NCBI GenBank assembly: GCA_937974245.1
Contig: CALJKV010000121.1
Span: 62,001 to 126,000, forward strand
DNA length: 64,000 nucleotides
Origin: an uncultured Chloroflexota bacterium
GTDB taxonomy: Bacteria; Chloroflexota; Anaerolineae; Aggregatilineales; Phototrophicaceae
Direction of reading: 5' to 3'
How positions within the stretch are numbered: position 1 is the stretch's first letter; each line of letters begins with the position of its first letter. The position numbers and the translations under genes are program-made. Shown here piece after piece: positions 36,605 to 45,083 of this stretch. The notes under the pieces were generated by a model, which did not search any database, had not been told where the DNA came from, and saw only the letters and a program-made list of their open reading frames with translations.

Positions 36605-39142
36605 TTACCGCAGGCGGATTAACAAACGCGGGTCGGTGAAGTAAACAAAGTCATCCTGGCTGTTCGTGATAACCCGGTCAAATGTGATGCGGAATTGCGC
36701 CGGTTGGTCGCTGCCCCGCTGGTATGCTCGCTCGATTATGGGTGTCACATCCACTATCTGACAGCTATTCAACACAGTGATTTCTACAGCATCGGGGAAC
36801 GAATCGATAGACGCGCTGTCAATATCCCTGAACGAATCACTATACACCCTCATCGTACCCAGCCCGCCAAATCCCGCACCATAGACTGCACACCCTTCCA
36901 GGTCAAGCACCGCATTACCCACCGATTTACCCGGCTCCAGGGGTGGCAGATCAAACGAGAGCATCGCCGTGTACTTCATGTCGCTCGTGGTGTCATCGCT
37001 ACCATCACCGGCCAGGATGTTCCCCAGGAAATTGGTGCCATTCCCTTGCAACGTACCGCTGTTGCGCGGGTTCAGGTAGCCATAAAATGACGGCGGGTCA
37101 TTCGGTTGAGCAGGGCGTTCCAGAATCAACTGCACGTTATAGCCGCCGGCACTTTCTCCGGTGCTGCGCTGGTAGCGTGTGGCGACAATGGTATAGAAGC
37201 CATCTTCGGTTAGCAGCAGCGGGCGAATAAATGAATCCGATGTGCCACTGTTAGGGTCATCATCGTTGTATGCCAGGTTCTCGCCCATATCGTCCTGAAT
37301 CAATACCAGGGCATCTAGATCACCGGAGGTTGCCGACATCCTTACTGACACAGTATCGCCCCGGTTGCCTCGGAACACATAGGTTTGCTCGTACAGGACA
37401 TTCGAAACAGTCCCCTGGACGATCTGGTTGTAGTTGATCGGTTGGGCAAAGACACCTGACTGGGGTGCGCTTGGGCTGGCGCCAGTCACAATCAACTGGT
37501 AGTTTCCTTGAGAAACACCGGAACGCTGCTCAAAGCGCGTGGCGATAATTGTATAGTTACCGGATTGGGGCAGACGCAACCCACCAATATAGGAGTTCCG
37601 GCTATTGGTCGTTTCGTCATCATTCCGCACGAGTTCGCGCCCGTCCGGCCCAAGTATAACAAGCAGCGGGTCAAGGTCGCCGCTGGTGCCGGTCATCGCA
37701 ATATTATAGGATTCGTCCGCTTGCCCGGAGAGCGTATAGATTGCAACGTAATGACTGTCATCGAGCGTACCATTAACCGGCATGTTCGCCCGCACCACCT
37801 CGCCAGCAGGGCCATCTACCGGGCGCTGCGTCCCAGCATTGGACGCATCCACTGACAAGATGAAGCCACCTTCACTCAGGCCCTGTTCCCGCTGATAACG
37901 GGTCGCCAGAATCGTATATGGCCCGGACGACGGCAGCGTCAGATCAAGAATATGGGCATCGCGGATATTGGGCGCGGCATCGTCATTGCTCGAAATTTCC
38001 TGCCCATCGGGACCCAGCAGCGCCAGGAACGGATCGAGATCGCCGGAAGTTCCCGCCATGTGAATATTGACTACATCCCCCGCCTCGGCGCGGAAGTTAT
38101 AGCGCACTACCGGATTATCGGCGTTGATCTCGCCGGTGGCTTCCTGCCCATAGGCGATGGGGATACCACCTGCCAGATCACGCGGGGGAGTCCCCTGGAT
38201 AAGTCCGGTGCCTTCCAATAACAACGTGAATTCGCCGGATGTCACGCCGATTTCCTGCTGGTAGCGAGTCGCAACCACCACATATTCACCAGACTGCGGA
38301 ATCACAAAATCACGCAGGAACGAGTCGCGAGTCGTACCGAGGGTATTATCGTCGTTTTCAGCCAGCGCCTCCCCAGTGCGACCATCGAGTAAAATCACAT
38401 AGGAATCCAGGTCGCCGGACGTACGCGTCATCCGAATCCCGATGGTTTCACCTGCCTGCGCCATGAAACGGTACTGAATGGCGGGGGTTGAGTCATCAAT
38501 CTGACCATTCACGGGAACGCCTGCACTGATCGGCAGCGCTTCGGCCACGGGGCGTACGGTGGGGGTATTCGTAGGCAGCGTGGTCGGTATGGGCGAGGAT
38601 GTCCATGTCGGCAAGGATGTGGGGGTATTCGTTGATGTCGGCGTATCAGTAGGAGTCGGTGTGTCGGTCGGGGTGGCCGTAGGTGTATTCGTGGGTGTCG
38701 GCGTCGAGGTAGCCGTGTTGGTCGGCGTATTGGTCGGCGCGAGCGCAATTGGGACGCCCTGCAAATTGCCAAAAGTCATCACCAACGCGGTTGAAGCACC
38801 TAACCACCCGATACTACCATCGGCCAGCACGACCCGGTACCAACTGCCATCGCTGCTGATACCTGTGATTTCAACCTGTTCACTGGCTCCCAGTGCCGCG
38901 ATTTCAGGATACTGTGATCCTGGCCCCTGGCGCACAGCCAGATCATTACGCAGTGCCTGGGCAACTGGCGTTGCCGGAGTCGGCGTCAGTGTCGGCGTAC
39001 TGGTTGGCTGGCGAGACGGCACAACTGCCCCGGTTGTTGCCGAGGGTATAAAGGTAACAACCTGCGGCGTCACCTGACCGCTGCACGCTGCCAGCGCCAG
39101 AACGAGTATCATCAATCCCCAATAATGCAGGCGCAGTTTCAC
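36605..39142 (-). CDS. Multi-PPC surface lipoprotein with SH3b and Thr/Pro linker
   Basis: 845-aa lipid-anchored protein. The lipobox is LAAC with C20. An SH3b domain spans about 60-120 (NDLAVRQGPGSQYPEIAALG). A Thr/Pro-rich linker (about 133-198) follows, then four pre-peptidase C-terminal-like repeats, each marked by SGDLD (RTSGDLDSYVILL, GTSGDLDPFLALL, GTSGDLDPLLVIL, ATSGDLDALVLIQ). A C-terminal beta-domain of about 150 residues resembles DNRLRE/CBM96-type modules. No catalytic domain is visible. It is likely a cell-surface binding or adhesion protein. GTG start with GGAG 8 nt upstream. Confidence 0.87.
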   Translation of the reverse strand: MKLRLHYWGLMILVLALAACSGQVTPQVVTFIPSATTGAVVPSRQPTSTPTLTPTPATPVAQALRNDLAVRQGPGSQYPEIAALGASEQVEITGISSDGSWYRVVLADGSIGWLGASTALVMTFGNLQGVPIALAPTNTPTNTATSTPTPTNTPTATPTDTPTPTDTPTSTNTPTSLPTWTSSPIPTTLPTNTPTVRPVAEALPISAGVPVNGQIDDSTPAIQYRFMAQAGETIGIRMTRTSGDLDSYVILLDGRTGEALAENDDNTLGTTRDSFLRDFVIPQSGEYVVVATRYQQEIGVTSGEFTLLLEGTGLIQGTPPRDLAGGIPIAYGQEATGEINADNPVVRYNFRAEAGDVVNIHMAGTSGDLDPFLALLGPDGQEISSNDDAAPNIRDAHILDLTLPSSGPYTILATRYQREQGLSEGGFILSVDASNAGTQRPVDGPAGEVVRANMPVNGTLDDSHYVAIYTLSGQADESYNIAMTGTSGDLDPLLVILGPDGRELVRNDDETTNSRNSYIGGLRLPQSGNYTIIATRFEQRSGVSQGNYQLIVTGASPSAPQSGVFAQPINYNQIVQGTVSNVLYEQTYVFRGNRGDTVSVRMSATSGDLDALVLIQDDMGENLAYNDDDPNSGTSDSFIRPLLLTEDGFYTIVATRYQRSTGESAGGYNVQLILERPAQPNDPPSFYGYLNPRNSGTLQGNGTNFLGNILAGDGSDDTTSDMKYTAMLSFDLPPLEPGKSVGNAVLDLEGCAVYGAGFGGLGTMRVYSDSFRDIDSASIDSFPDAVEITVLNSCQIVDVTPIIERAYQRGSDQPAQFRITFDRVITNSQDDFVYFTDPRLLIRLR
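38540..38750 (-). repeat. Low-complexity repeat encoding Thr/Pro linker
   Basis: Imperfect repeats of 6, 9 and 12 nt coding for PTxTPT units inside the lipoprotein gene. The translation is in frame and biologically ordinary for this group. Confidence 0.7.
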
Positions 39143-39224
39143 ATCACTACTCCAGAATAAGCGCGGCCAATCTTCTGGTTATTATAGTCGCCACAGTGAT
39201 AATCGGCTAATCGCATATTGGATT

Positions 39225-40433
39225 TCAGTTAGCCTGGCGGGTTGATTTCGCCCCCTTAAGCCCCTTTAGTCCGCGCGCTGCGGTTTGGGCAATCAAATTC
39301 GTCTGGTAATTATAGGTGCTGCGCCGTTTTTCAATGTGGGCATCCTGCGCAAGTTTTACGAGCTGATCCACTACCGCTGAAGGGGAAAGATTCTCCTCCT
39401 GCCACAGGTAAAATGCCAGCGACCCCGGCAGCGTATTCATTTCATTGAGGTAGACCTCGCCCGCGTCCGGCCTGACAAGAAAATCAATACGCGCTGTCCC
39501 CCGCCCTTCGATAGCCCGGAAGGCTCGCCGGGCATAGTCCTGTATCTGCTGTGTCAGTTCGGGGCTGATCGGCGCAGGAATCAATCGTTCGGCGCTCTTC
39601 ATGCCTTCGCCCCCGCGCAGGTACTTCTCTTCGTAGGTCAGGAACTCTTCCCAGGACACCGGTTGTTCCAGTGCAGATGCCCGAATATCGGGACTGTTCC
39701 CCAGCACGGCGCAGTTGATCTCCACGCAGTTGGTGACTGCCCCTTCCACCAGCACACGCCGGTCAAAGTGAGTCGCGACATCTATGGACGCCCGCAACAG
39801 GATTTCATCTTCCGCCCGCCCGATTCCAATGCTGGAGCCGGTGGTTGCAGGTTTAATGAAAAGCGGATAGCTCAGCTTTTCCGTAATTCGCTGGATAATC
39901 GCGTCGGGGTTTTCCAGCCATTCTGCCCGCGTGAAGTGAACATCATCCACAACCGGGACACCATATTGGCGTAGCACGTCTTTCGTGACAATTTTATCGT
40001 TGGCGATGGCCGAAGCCAGCACACCGCAGCCGACATAAGGTATATCGGCCAGATCAAACAAGCCTTGCAGTGTACCGTCTTCACCATGAGTTCCGTGTAT
40101 TGCCGGGAACACCACGTCCAGCCGTTTGATCTCACTTTTCTCGAAACGTCCCGATGTCGGATTGATAATCAACCCATGATGGTTGGTTGCCGGGGAAAGA
40201 ATAGCGCTCATTACCCCTTTGTAGCTGGCAATTTCGTTATTGAAGTGCTTGAGTTCTAGCAGCGGGTCGCCGGTCAGCCAGCGCCCCTCGCGGTCAATAT
40301 AGACCGGCACGACATCATAGCGTTCGGGGTCAAATGCCCGGATCACCTGATGGCCGGTCACAACGGATACATCATGTTCAACACTGCGCCCGCCAAAAAT
40401 GACGGCGACGGTGGTTTTGCGTTTAGCGCTCAT
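39225..40433 (-). CDS. ddl: D-alanine--D-alanine ligase
   Basis: ATP-grasp enzyme making the D-Ala-D-Ala dipeptide of peptidoglycan; 402 aa and cytoplasmic. The N terminus is TVAVIFGGRSVEHDVSVVTG, then FPAIHGTHGEDGTLQG, the ATP loop FIKPATTGSSIGIG, and metal-ligand segment LNEMNTLPGSLAFYLW. All the usual blocks are present. AGGAGGG precedes the ATG. It has a C-terminal tail of about 30 residues (RSTYNYQTNLIAQTAARG) beyond the core. D-Ala-D-Lac ligases are related; the sequence alone does not settle acceptor preference. Confidence 0.95.
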   Translation of the reverse strand: MSAKRKTTVAVIFGGRSVEHDVSVVTGHQVIRAFDPERYDVVPVYIDREGRWLTGDPLLELKHFNNEIASYKGVMSAILSPATNHHGLIINPTSGRFEKSEIKRLDVVFPAIHGTHGEDGTLQGLFDLADIPYVGCGVLASAIANDKIVTKDVLRQYGVPVVDDVHFTRAEWLENPDAIIQRITEKLSYPLFIKPATTGSSIGIGRAEDEILLRASIDVATHFDRRVLVEGAVTNCVEINCAVLGNSPDIRASALEQPVSWEEFLTYEEKYLRGGEGMKSAERLIPAPISPELTQQIQDYARRAFRAIEGRGTARIDFLVRPDAGEVYLNEMNTLPGSLAFYLWQEENLSPSAVVDQLVKLAQDAHIEKRRSTYNYQTNLIAQTAARGLKGLKGAKSTRQAN

Positions 40434-40523
40434 CCAGCAACCCTCCTGCGTGGCAGAGTGAATTTGGACTCATCATCGCAGCAGATGGGGGTTTTTTCCA
40501 GCCCCGTTTCCCCTGCTGTTCCT

Positions 40524-41642
40524 CTATTGCGGTACGACTATACTCAGCAGTGTCTCTGTCTGCAAAAATCGCCCGATATCCTGTGTTTCGGCTTCCAGAT
40601 ATGGCACAAGTTCCGCGTCTATTGTCTCAAATGGCTGAACAATAATTCTAGCAACCCCTTGTTTCTGTTCCAGCTGCCAAACGCCTTTTATCTGCCCATC
40701 CACAATCAGCACAGATCGGATCAACCCGCCCCCAGGGTGGACTTCTCTGGCAAAAGATTCCTGAACTATGAAGGCACGACTCTGGTAGCCCAGCAGGTAG
40801 TTATCATACCGGGGAAGTAACCGCACGTTTCGATCCATTGAGATATGCTCACTATATTCAACCTGGTCTTTGAGCATCCAGGCCTTGCCATCCGGTATTT
40901 CTACCTCAACCAGATCGTTAGAAATCGCCTCGAATCCGGCTCGAATCTGGCCTGCGGCCAGGCCTGACCAGCTCACCATATCGGACGGTGCCGCCGGGCC
41001 ATAAGCCCGCAGATAGCGGCGAGTGAGTTCCGCCACAAGCTGCCTCTCGTTAAAGATGCGATTGCCTTCCGTTTTCACCCAATCTTCCAGCAGTACATAG
41101 GTCGGTTTGCCACTACGTTCCGGGCCGAAGCAGATCATTCCTTCCAGGGCGGCATAGCCTACCAGATGGGCGATGGCCTGCCCTTCAACCGGGATCCCAT
41201 GCTTACCCAGGATTTGCGCCAATTCCGCTCGATTCATTGGCCCCCGGCTACCCAACACATTCCGCATGAAGTGGGCAGCGTTACGGCGAGTCGTGTCATC
41301 CAGGCCAAGCTGCCGGTAACGCCGCTCCCTTTTGTGGATAAAGAGTGCGCCAAAAAGCTGTAGTTGCCACCCAACATCCTCGGTTGCTACCAGGTGCATC
41401 GTGCCGCGCATGGTCCACGTCAGTACGATAGATCGCGCTACCTCGCGGGCGTGACGCACATCTTCAGCGGTCAGACCACCGGTTCGCGCCCGAACCGCCA
41501 GGGTGGCTGCTGGGAGTTCCTGTGACTGCAAACCACAGGTATTCCGAGTAACCTGTGCTACATCATTCAAGAGCAAATCACCGTTTAGTCCCTGCGCCTG
41601 TAAGCGCAGCCGCCGGAGACTCTGGAGGGTAAACCTTATCAT
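40524..41642 (-). CDS. AlkZ/YcaQ-like winged-helix DNA-binding protein
   Basis: 372 aa of the winged-helix HTH_42 family that includes the DNA glycosylases AlkZ and YcaQ, which unhook alkylated or cross-linked bases. The start MIRFTLQSLRRLRLQAQGL, the LQSQE motif (catalytic QxQ region) and TWTMRGTMHLV match the family. The start at 41642 has GAGGA 8 nt upstream; a 22-residue longer frame does not. It is either a repair enzyme or a self-resistance protein; no biosynthetic cluster is next to it. Confidence 0.87.
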   Translation of the reverse strand: MIRFTLQSLRRLRLQAQGLNGDLLLNDVAQVTRNTCGLQSQELPAATLAVRARTGGLTAEDVRHAREVARSIVLTWTMRGTMHLVATEDVGWQLQLFGALFIHKRERRYRQLGLDDTTRRNAAHFMRNVLGSRGPMNRAELAQILGKHGIPVEGQAIAHLVGYAALEGMICFGPERSGKPTYVLLEDWVKTEGNRIFNERQLVAELTRRYLRAYGPAAPSDMVSWSGLAAGQIRAGFEAISNDLVEVEIPDGKAWMLKDQVEYSEHISMDRNVRLLPRYDNYLLGYQSRAFIVQESFAREVHPGGGLIRSVLIVDGQIKGVWQLEQKQGVARIIVQPFETIDAELVPYLEAETQDIGRFLQTETLLSIVVPQ

Positions 41643-41717
41643 TGGATGATCCTCTTCAGACGAGAATAATTCGAGATTCGTACAATTCATAGGCTGTGAA
41701 CCTGGCATGTGAAAAGG

Positions 41718-41746
41718 TTGACTTTCAACAATGTCAAAAGTATAGT
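41718..41746 (+). promoter_or_regulatory. Sigma-70-type promoter of the small-gene cluster
   Basis: TTGACT (41718-41723), a 17-nt spacer and TATAGT (41741-41746), about 60 nt upstream of the HhH gene ATG. Confidence 0.65.
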
Positions 41747-41813
41747 ATATAGAATGTGCGTTCTACGCAAATCTGGCTGGGATAAAGCAGATAGCCTATG
41801 AGGGAGAGTCGTT

Positions 41814-42041
41814 ATGTCGCATCAGCCAGTGAATCAGCAAGAGATTGATCTGCCGGATGGGCTATCACAGCCAGCGTGCCGGGCGCTGTTTGCCGCAAAG
41901 TACTATCGTCTTGAACAATTAGCCAGTGTCCGCGAGTCGGAAATTAAAAAACTGCATGGCATCGGCCCGAACACGCTGAAGAATCTGCGCCTTGCCCTGG
42001 CTGCGCGTGGACTGGCATTTGCGGACGAAAGCAGCACGTAA
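41814..42041 (+). CDS. Small helix-hairpin-helix protein
   Basis: 75 aa. The block ALFAAKYYRLEQLASVRESEIKKLHGIGPNTLKNLRLAL (positions about 27-63) is a pair of helix-hairpin-helix motifs like the RNA polymerase alpha C-terminal domain or ComEA-type folds. KLHGIGPNTL is the hairpin that binds DNA. GGGAGAG precedes the ATG. No other domain is present. It likely binds nucleic acid; the target is unknown. First gene after a good promoter. Confidence 0.82.
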   Translation: MSHQPVNQQEIDLPDGLSQPACRALFAAKYYRLEQLASVRESEIKKLHGIGPNTLKNLRLALAARGLAFADESST

Positions 42042-42087
42042 TACCTCCGCTTTCTCGGTTTCCGATGTGAACCTTTGGGAGCAATCT

Positions 42088-42639
42088 ATGGATGAGTCTA
42101 TGCGAACGCACCTGGCAAACCTGTATTCAGATGATAAAGAAGAGGGATACCAGGCGTTTATGGCGGTACTTGCGGCGACCGACAAGCCGGTGGATTGGGC
42201 ATACGACGTGTGGGACGTGCTGGTGACCGACCTGTCACACAAGGATAATCACCGACGCACGATTGCGGCGCAGGTGCTGTGTAACCTGGCGAAAAGCGAC
42301 CCGGAAAGCCGGATGATGCGTGATTTTGATTCCCTGTTCGCTGTGACCAGGGATGCGCGTTTTGTCACTGCCCGACACTGCCTACAAGCGATCTGGAAAG
42401 TGGGCGCGGCGGGGCCGGTACAGCAGAAGCGATTAGTGGATAGTCTCGAACAGCGCTTTATCGAGTGCAGCGCCGAAAAGAACTATACCTTAATCCGCTA
42501 TGACATCATCCAGGGACTCCGGAATCTGTATAATGTGGTGGGGGATGAAAGCCTCAAGGCAAAGGCGCAGGCGCTCATTGAGATAGAGACCGACACCAAA
42601 TACCGAAAGAAGTATACTGGAATCTGGAAAGCGATATAA
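42088..42639 (+). CDS. HEAT-like helical repeat protein
   Basis: 183 aa, largely alpha-helical with HEAT/ARM-like pairs: DNHRRTIAAQVLCNLAKSD, DARFVTARHCLQAIWKVG and YTLIRYDIIQGLRNLYNVVG. No catalytic motif and no signal peptide, so probably a cytoplasmic scaffold. The start at 42088 has GGGAG 6-7 nt upstream; a longer frame overlaps the HhH gene and lacks a ribosome site. It follows that gene by 46 nt. Confidence 0.78.
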   Translation: MDESMRTHLANLYSDDKEEGYQAFMAVLAATDKPVDWAYDVWDVLVTDLSHKDNHRRTIAAQVLCNLAKSDPESRMMRDFDSLFAVTRDARFVTARHCLQAIWKVGAAGPVQQKRLVDSLEQRFIECSAEKNYTLIRYDIIQGLRNLYNVVGDESLKAKAQALIEIETDTKYRKKYTGIWKAI

Positions 42640-42667
42640 TCGCTGCTGCTATTCCGAGGATGTGAAT

Positions 42668-42937
42668 ATGTGTAGAAACATCAAGGCATTGTACAACTTT
42701 GAGCCGCCCGCAACTGTTGGCGAAATCCACGCCGCCGCGCTGCAATTTGTGCGGAAAATCAGCGGTCTCAACAAACCATCAAAAGCAAACGAAGCGGCTT
42801 TCATAGCTGCTGTGGATGAGATCGCCACCGCCGCCGGCAAACTGCTCAACACACTAGAAACGAACACACCGCCAAAAAACCGTGAAGTTGAAGCCGCAAA
42901 AGCGCGGGCACGCTCCGCTCAGCGTTTCGCACGATAG
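42668..42937 (+). CDS. DUF2277 family protein
   Basis: 89 aa, a clear member of DUF2277: MCRNIKALYNFEPPAT, EIHAAALQFVRKISGLNKPS and KANEAAFIAAVDEIA. The function is unknown; homologues are small cytoplasmic proteins with the invariant N-terminal Cys-Arg-Asn. The ATG at 42668 has GAGGA 8 nt upstream; a GTG 6 nt earlier is less likely. It lies 28 nt after the HEAT-like gene and 18 nt before the VOC gene. Confidence 0.88.
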   Translation: MCRNIKALYNFEPPATVGEIHAAALQFVRKISGLNKPSKANEAAFIAAVDEIATAAGKLLNTLETNTPPKNREVEAAKARARSAQRFAR

Positions 42938-42955
42938 CAGCGAGGAACAGCGCTC

Positions 42956-43354
42956 ATGCCATTTTCACCTATTCTGGCCTGCTTGAATGTGGCACGATCT
43001 ATCGAATACTATACACAGAAACTCGGCTTCCAGCTTACCTGGCAAATGCCCTCGAATGAGAACGGTGACATCACTTTTGCCTGTGTCAAACTGGGAGACG
43101 CCGAGATTCTGCTGGGCGTTACCGAGGGCTTTGTCCAGCCGGAAGATCGAGATAAACGTGGGATCGGTATCCAGCTTTATATCAATCTTCCCGACTCAGT
43201 GAATATTGACACGGTTTACGCCCATGCCAATGCCAGCGGCGCGACCATTACGCAGAGTCTACAGACACGGGACTGGGGAGAGCGTGTCTTCACCGTCAAT
43301 GACCTGGACGGTTATAACCTCATGGTGGCCCAGCAGGTCAGGGCGAAGGAATAA
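42956..43354 (+). CDS. VOC (glyoxalase/bleomycin-resistance) superfamily protein
   Basis: 132 aa with the beta-alpha-beta-beta-beta fold of the VOC superfamily: ARSIEYYTQKLGFQLTWQMP at the start of module 1 and WGERVFTVNDLDGYNLMVAQ at the end of module 2. The metal-binding His and Glu positions are only partly present, so it may be a binding protein rather than an enzyme. GAGG precedes the ATG. Last gene of the cluster of four small genes. Confidence 0.85.
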   Translation: MPFSPILACLNVARSIEYYTQKLGFQLTWQMPSNENGDITFACVKLGDAEILLGVTEGFVQPEDRDKRGIGIQLYINLPDSVNIDTVYAHANASGATITQSLQTRDWGERVFTVNDLDGYNLMVAQQVRAKE

Positions 43355-43401
43355 CCCGGCACAGCGGCGTGCTTTTACGATTACGGGATCGAGATTGAAG
43401 G

Positions 43402-44928
43402 CTATCGTGCCGCTATCTCCACATACCCTTCGCCCAGCGCCACCAGAGCGTAGACAAACGACTGGCCGCCCACATCCACCACACCCGCATACACAACCTT
43501 TGCCACCGAGATTGGCTGCCGCGTCACCGGGTCGAGTCCCAGGCTGGCCGCTGTCGCCGTAAAACCGTAACCAGTATCCACATTAGTAATCTGAGCAAAC
43601 GCCAGGCCGTTCAGTTTGGGATACACGCGGGTAATCAGCGCCAGTGCCGCATCCGGCGTCGTGGGCATCGCCGAATTGGTGTAGAGACCGTACAGCCCCG
43701 CTGACGCGCTGGAAACCATCGCGTCAATAGTGGTCGTATCAACAGCGCAAACCCCACTGCCACAGTCGCCCACCATAACCGCTGCTGCGCCACCATTGAG
43801 CAGTCCCCAGTATGCGCCACCGCTGACCGTTGTTGTGCTCAACATGATCGCCTCAATCACCGCCGGCAAGGGTCCCATCGTGGCCTGTACGGCGTCGGTA
43901 GCTGTCCCTGCGTAGAGCGGCTCGACTACCGCCCCGAGCTGGTCGTTAGCAAACACCACTATTGCCTGGTACGCCTCGGCGGATGGCGCCGGAACGCTGA
44001 TCGGATAGCCGGCCAATTCCACCACTTCACTGACTTCAAGCACCCCGACCGGGGCGCTGCTGACATCACCGACATATACGTACATGTTTTCAACCGAATC
44101 GTAAATGTAGCTATAGCAATCCCAGGGGTATGCCGCGCAATAAACCACGAATTGTTCGGCATAGTCCACGTAGTAGTCAACCGGCTGGACAGCATACCCC
44201 ACTGCTTCCTCATACGTCTGAAGAAGGTAGTCCGCTGAGGCCGTCACCGTGTCATAATAGGTCTGCGCCGTAGTTTCGACTGCTGTATAGTAGTCTGCCC
44301 AGAGTTGGTCATAGGCTTGCTGCGCCTGGGCTGTGGCCTGGTTCACAGTGTCACTCGCCTGCCCTTGCGCCGCCCCTGCAACCGCCTGCAGGTTGGACTG
44401 TGCCTGTACTACCGCCGTCAGGTCAGCCAGTGCGGCGGGGGATGGCGGCACTGTATCCGAAGCGTGCCAGCCCGAACCCTGGAGCGCGAGTCCCTGTAAA
44501 ATGCTCCCGCCTTCGGTGGCGGTGCCAAAACTCCCCTGGCCGAAGCCGCCAAACTGCTCCAACTGAAGCGTAAGGGCCCCACCTCCCCGCTCACCAAAAC
44601 GCGCTGCGAGGCTCCCCCCGCCATCGCTTCCGGTCGGCGAGAAGCCGCCACCAGCCAATCCTTGAAGGTTACCGGCGATACCGCTCGCATTCCCACCGGT
44701 TCGACCGGCTAACCGCCCACCGCCTGTAGCTGAGGCAGCAACTTCCGGCACGTTTACCTGTGGCATCCCGGCGTTCAAGGCCTGCCCGGATATCCCTGGT
44801 CCACCGAAGTTCCCGCCTGTGCCGCTGGGAGCGGGACGACTGTTGCCCTGAGCGGAAACCGCCATGCCCAGCCCGAAAAACACCATAACGATGATTATCG
44901 AAAAACGCTTTACATTGTGTACTGGCAT
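43402..44928 (-). CDS. Secreted protein with Gly-rich head and Tyr-rich middle
   Basis: 508 aa of unrecognised family. A signal peptide ends at VSAQ (about residue 27). The next 150 residues are Gly/Ser/Ala-rich with few charges. From about residue 205 an 84-residue Ala/Gln/Asp-rich stretch contains 18 tyrosines (for example WADYYTAVETTAQTYYDT). The remainder is an acidic Ala/Val-rich domain with a GDCGSGVCAVDTT disulfide candidate. Lysine and arginine are rare after the signal peptide. TTGGAGG precedes the ATG at 44928. It may be a structural or adhesive wall protein. Confidence 0.7.
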   Translation of the reverse strand: MPVHNVKRFSIIIVMVFFGLGMAVSAQGNSRPAPSGTGGNFGGPGISGQALNAGMPQVNVPEVAASATGGGRLAGRTGGNASGIAGNLQGLAGGGFSPTGSDGGGSLAARFGERGGGALTLQLEQFGGFGQGSFGTATEGGSILQGLALQGSGWHASDTVPPSPAALADLTAVVQAQSNLQAVAGAAQGQASDTVNQATAQAQQAYDQLWADYYTAVETTAQTYYDTVTASADYLLQTYEEAVGYAVQPVDYYVDYAEQFVVYCAAYPWDCYSYIYDSVENMYVYVGDVSSAPVGVLEVSEVVELAGYPISVPAPSAEAYQAIVVFANDQLGAVVEPLYAGTATDAVQATMGPLPAVIEAIMLSTTTVSGGAYWGLLNGGAAAVMVGDCGSGVCAVDTTTIDAMVSSASAGLYGLYTNSAMPTTPDAALALITRVYPKLNGLAFAQITNVDTGYGFTATAASLGLDPVTRQPISVAKVVYAGVVDVGGQSFVYALVALGEGYVEIAAR

Positions 44929-45083
44929 AAAGGCCTCCAAGTGCTGGTTTGATGTAGACGCTGCACACCATTGTCCCGCGAATGTGTAAACCCGGTGTAA
45001 CCTGCGGGCAAGGAGGATGTAAATTCCTCTACCCTATGCCTACCATACCATCAAAACGAGGGCCGTTCACTTAAGGATAGCAC

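Noticed and set aside
38540..38750. Short repeats that could be mistaken for a CRISPR array
   Set aside because: Units are 6-12 nt, contiguous and in frame, coding for a Thr/Pro linker; there are no spacers and no cas genes.
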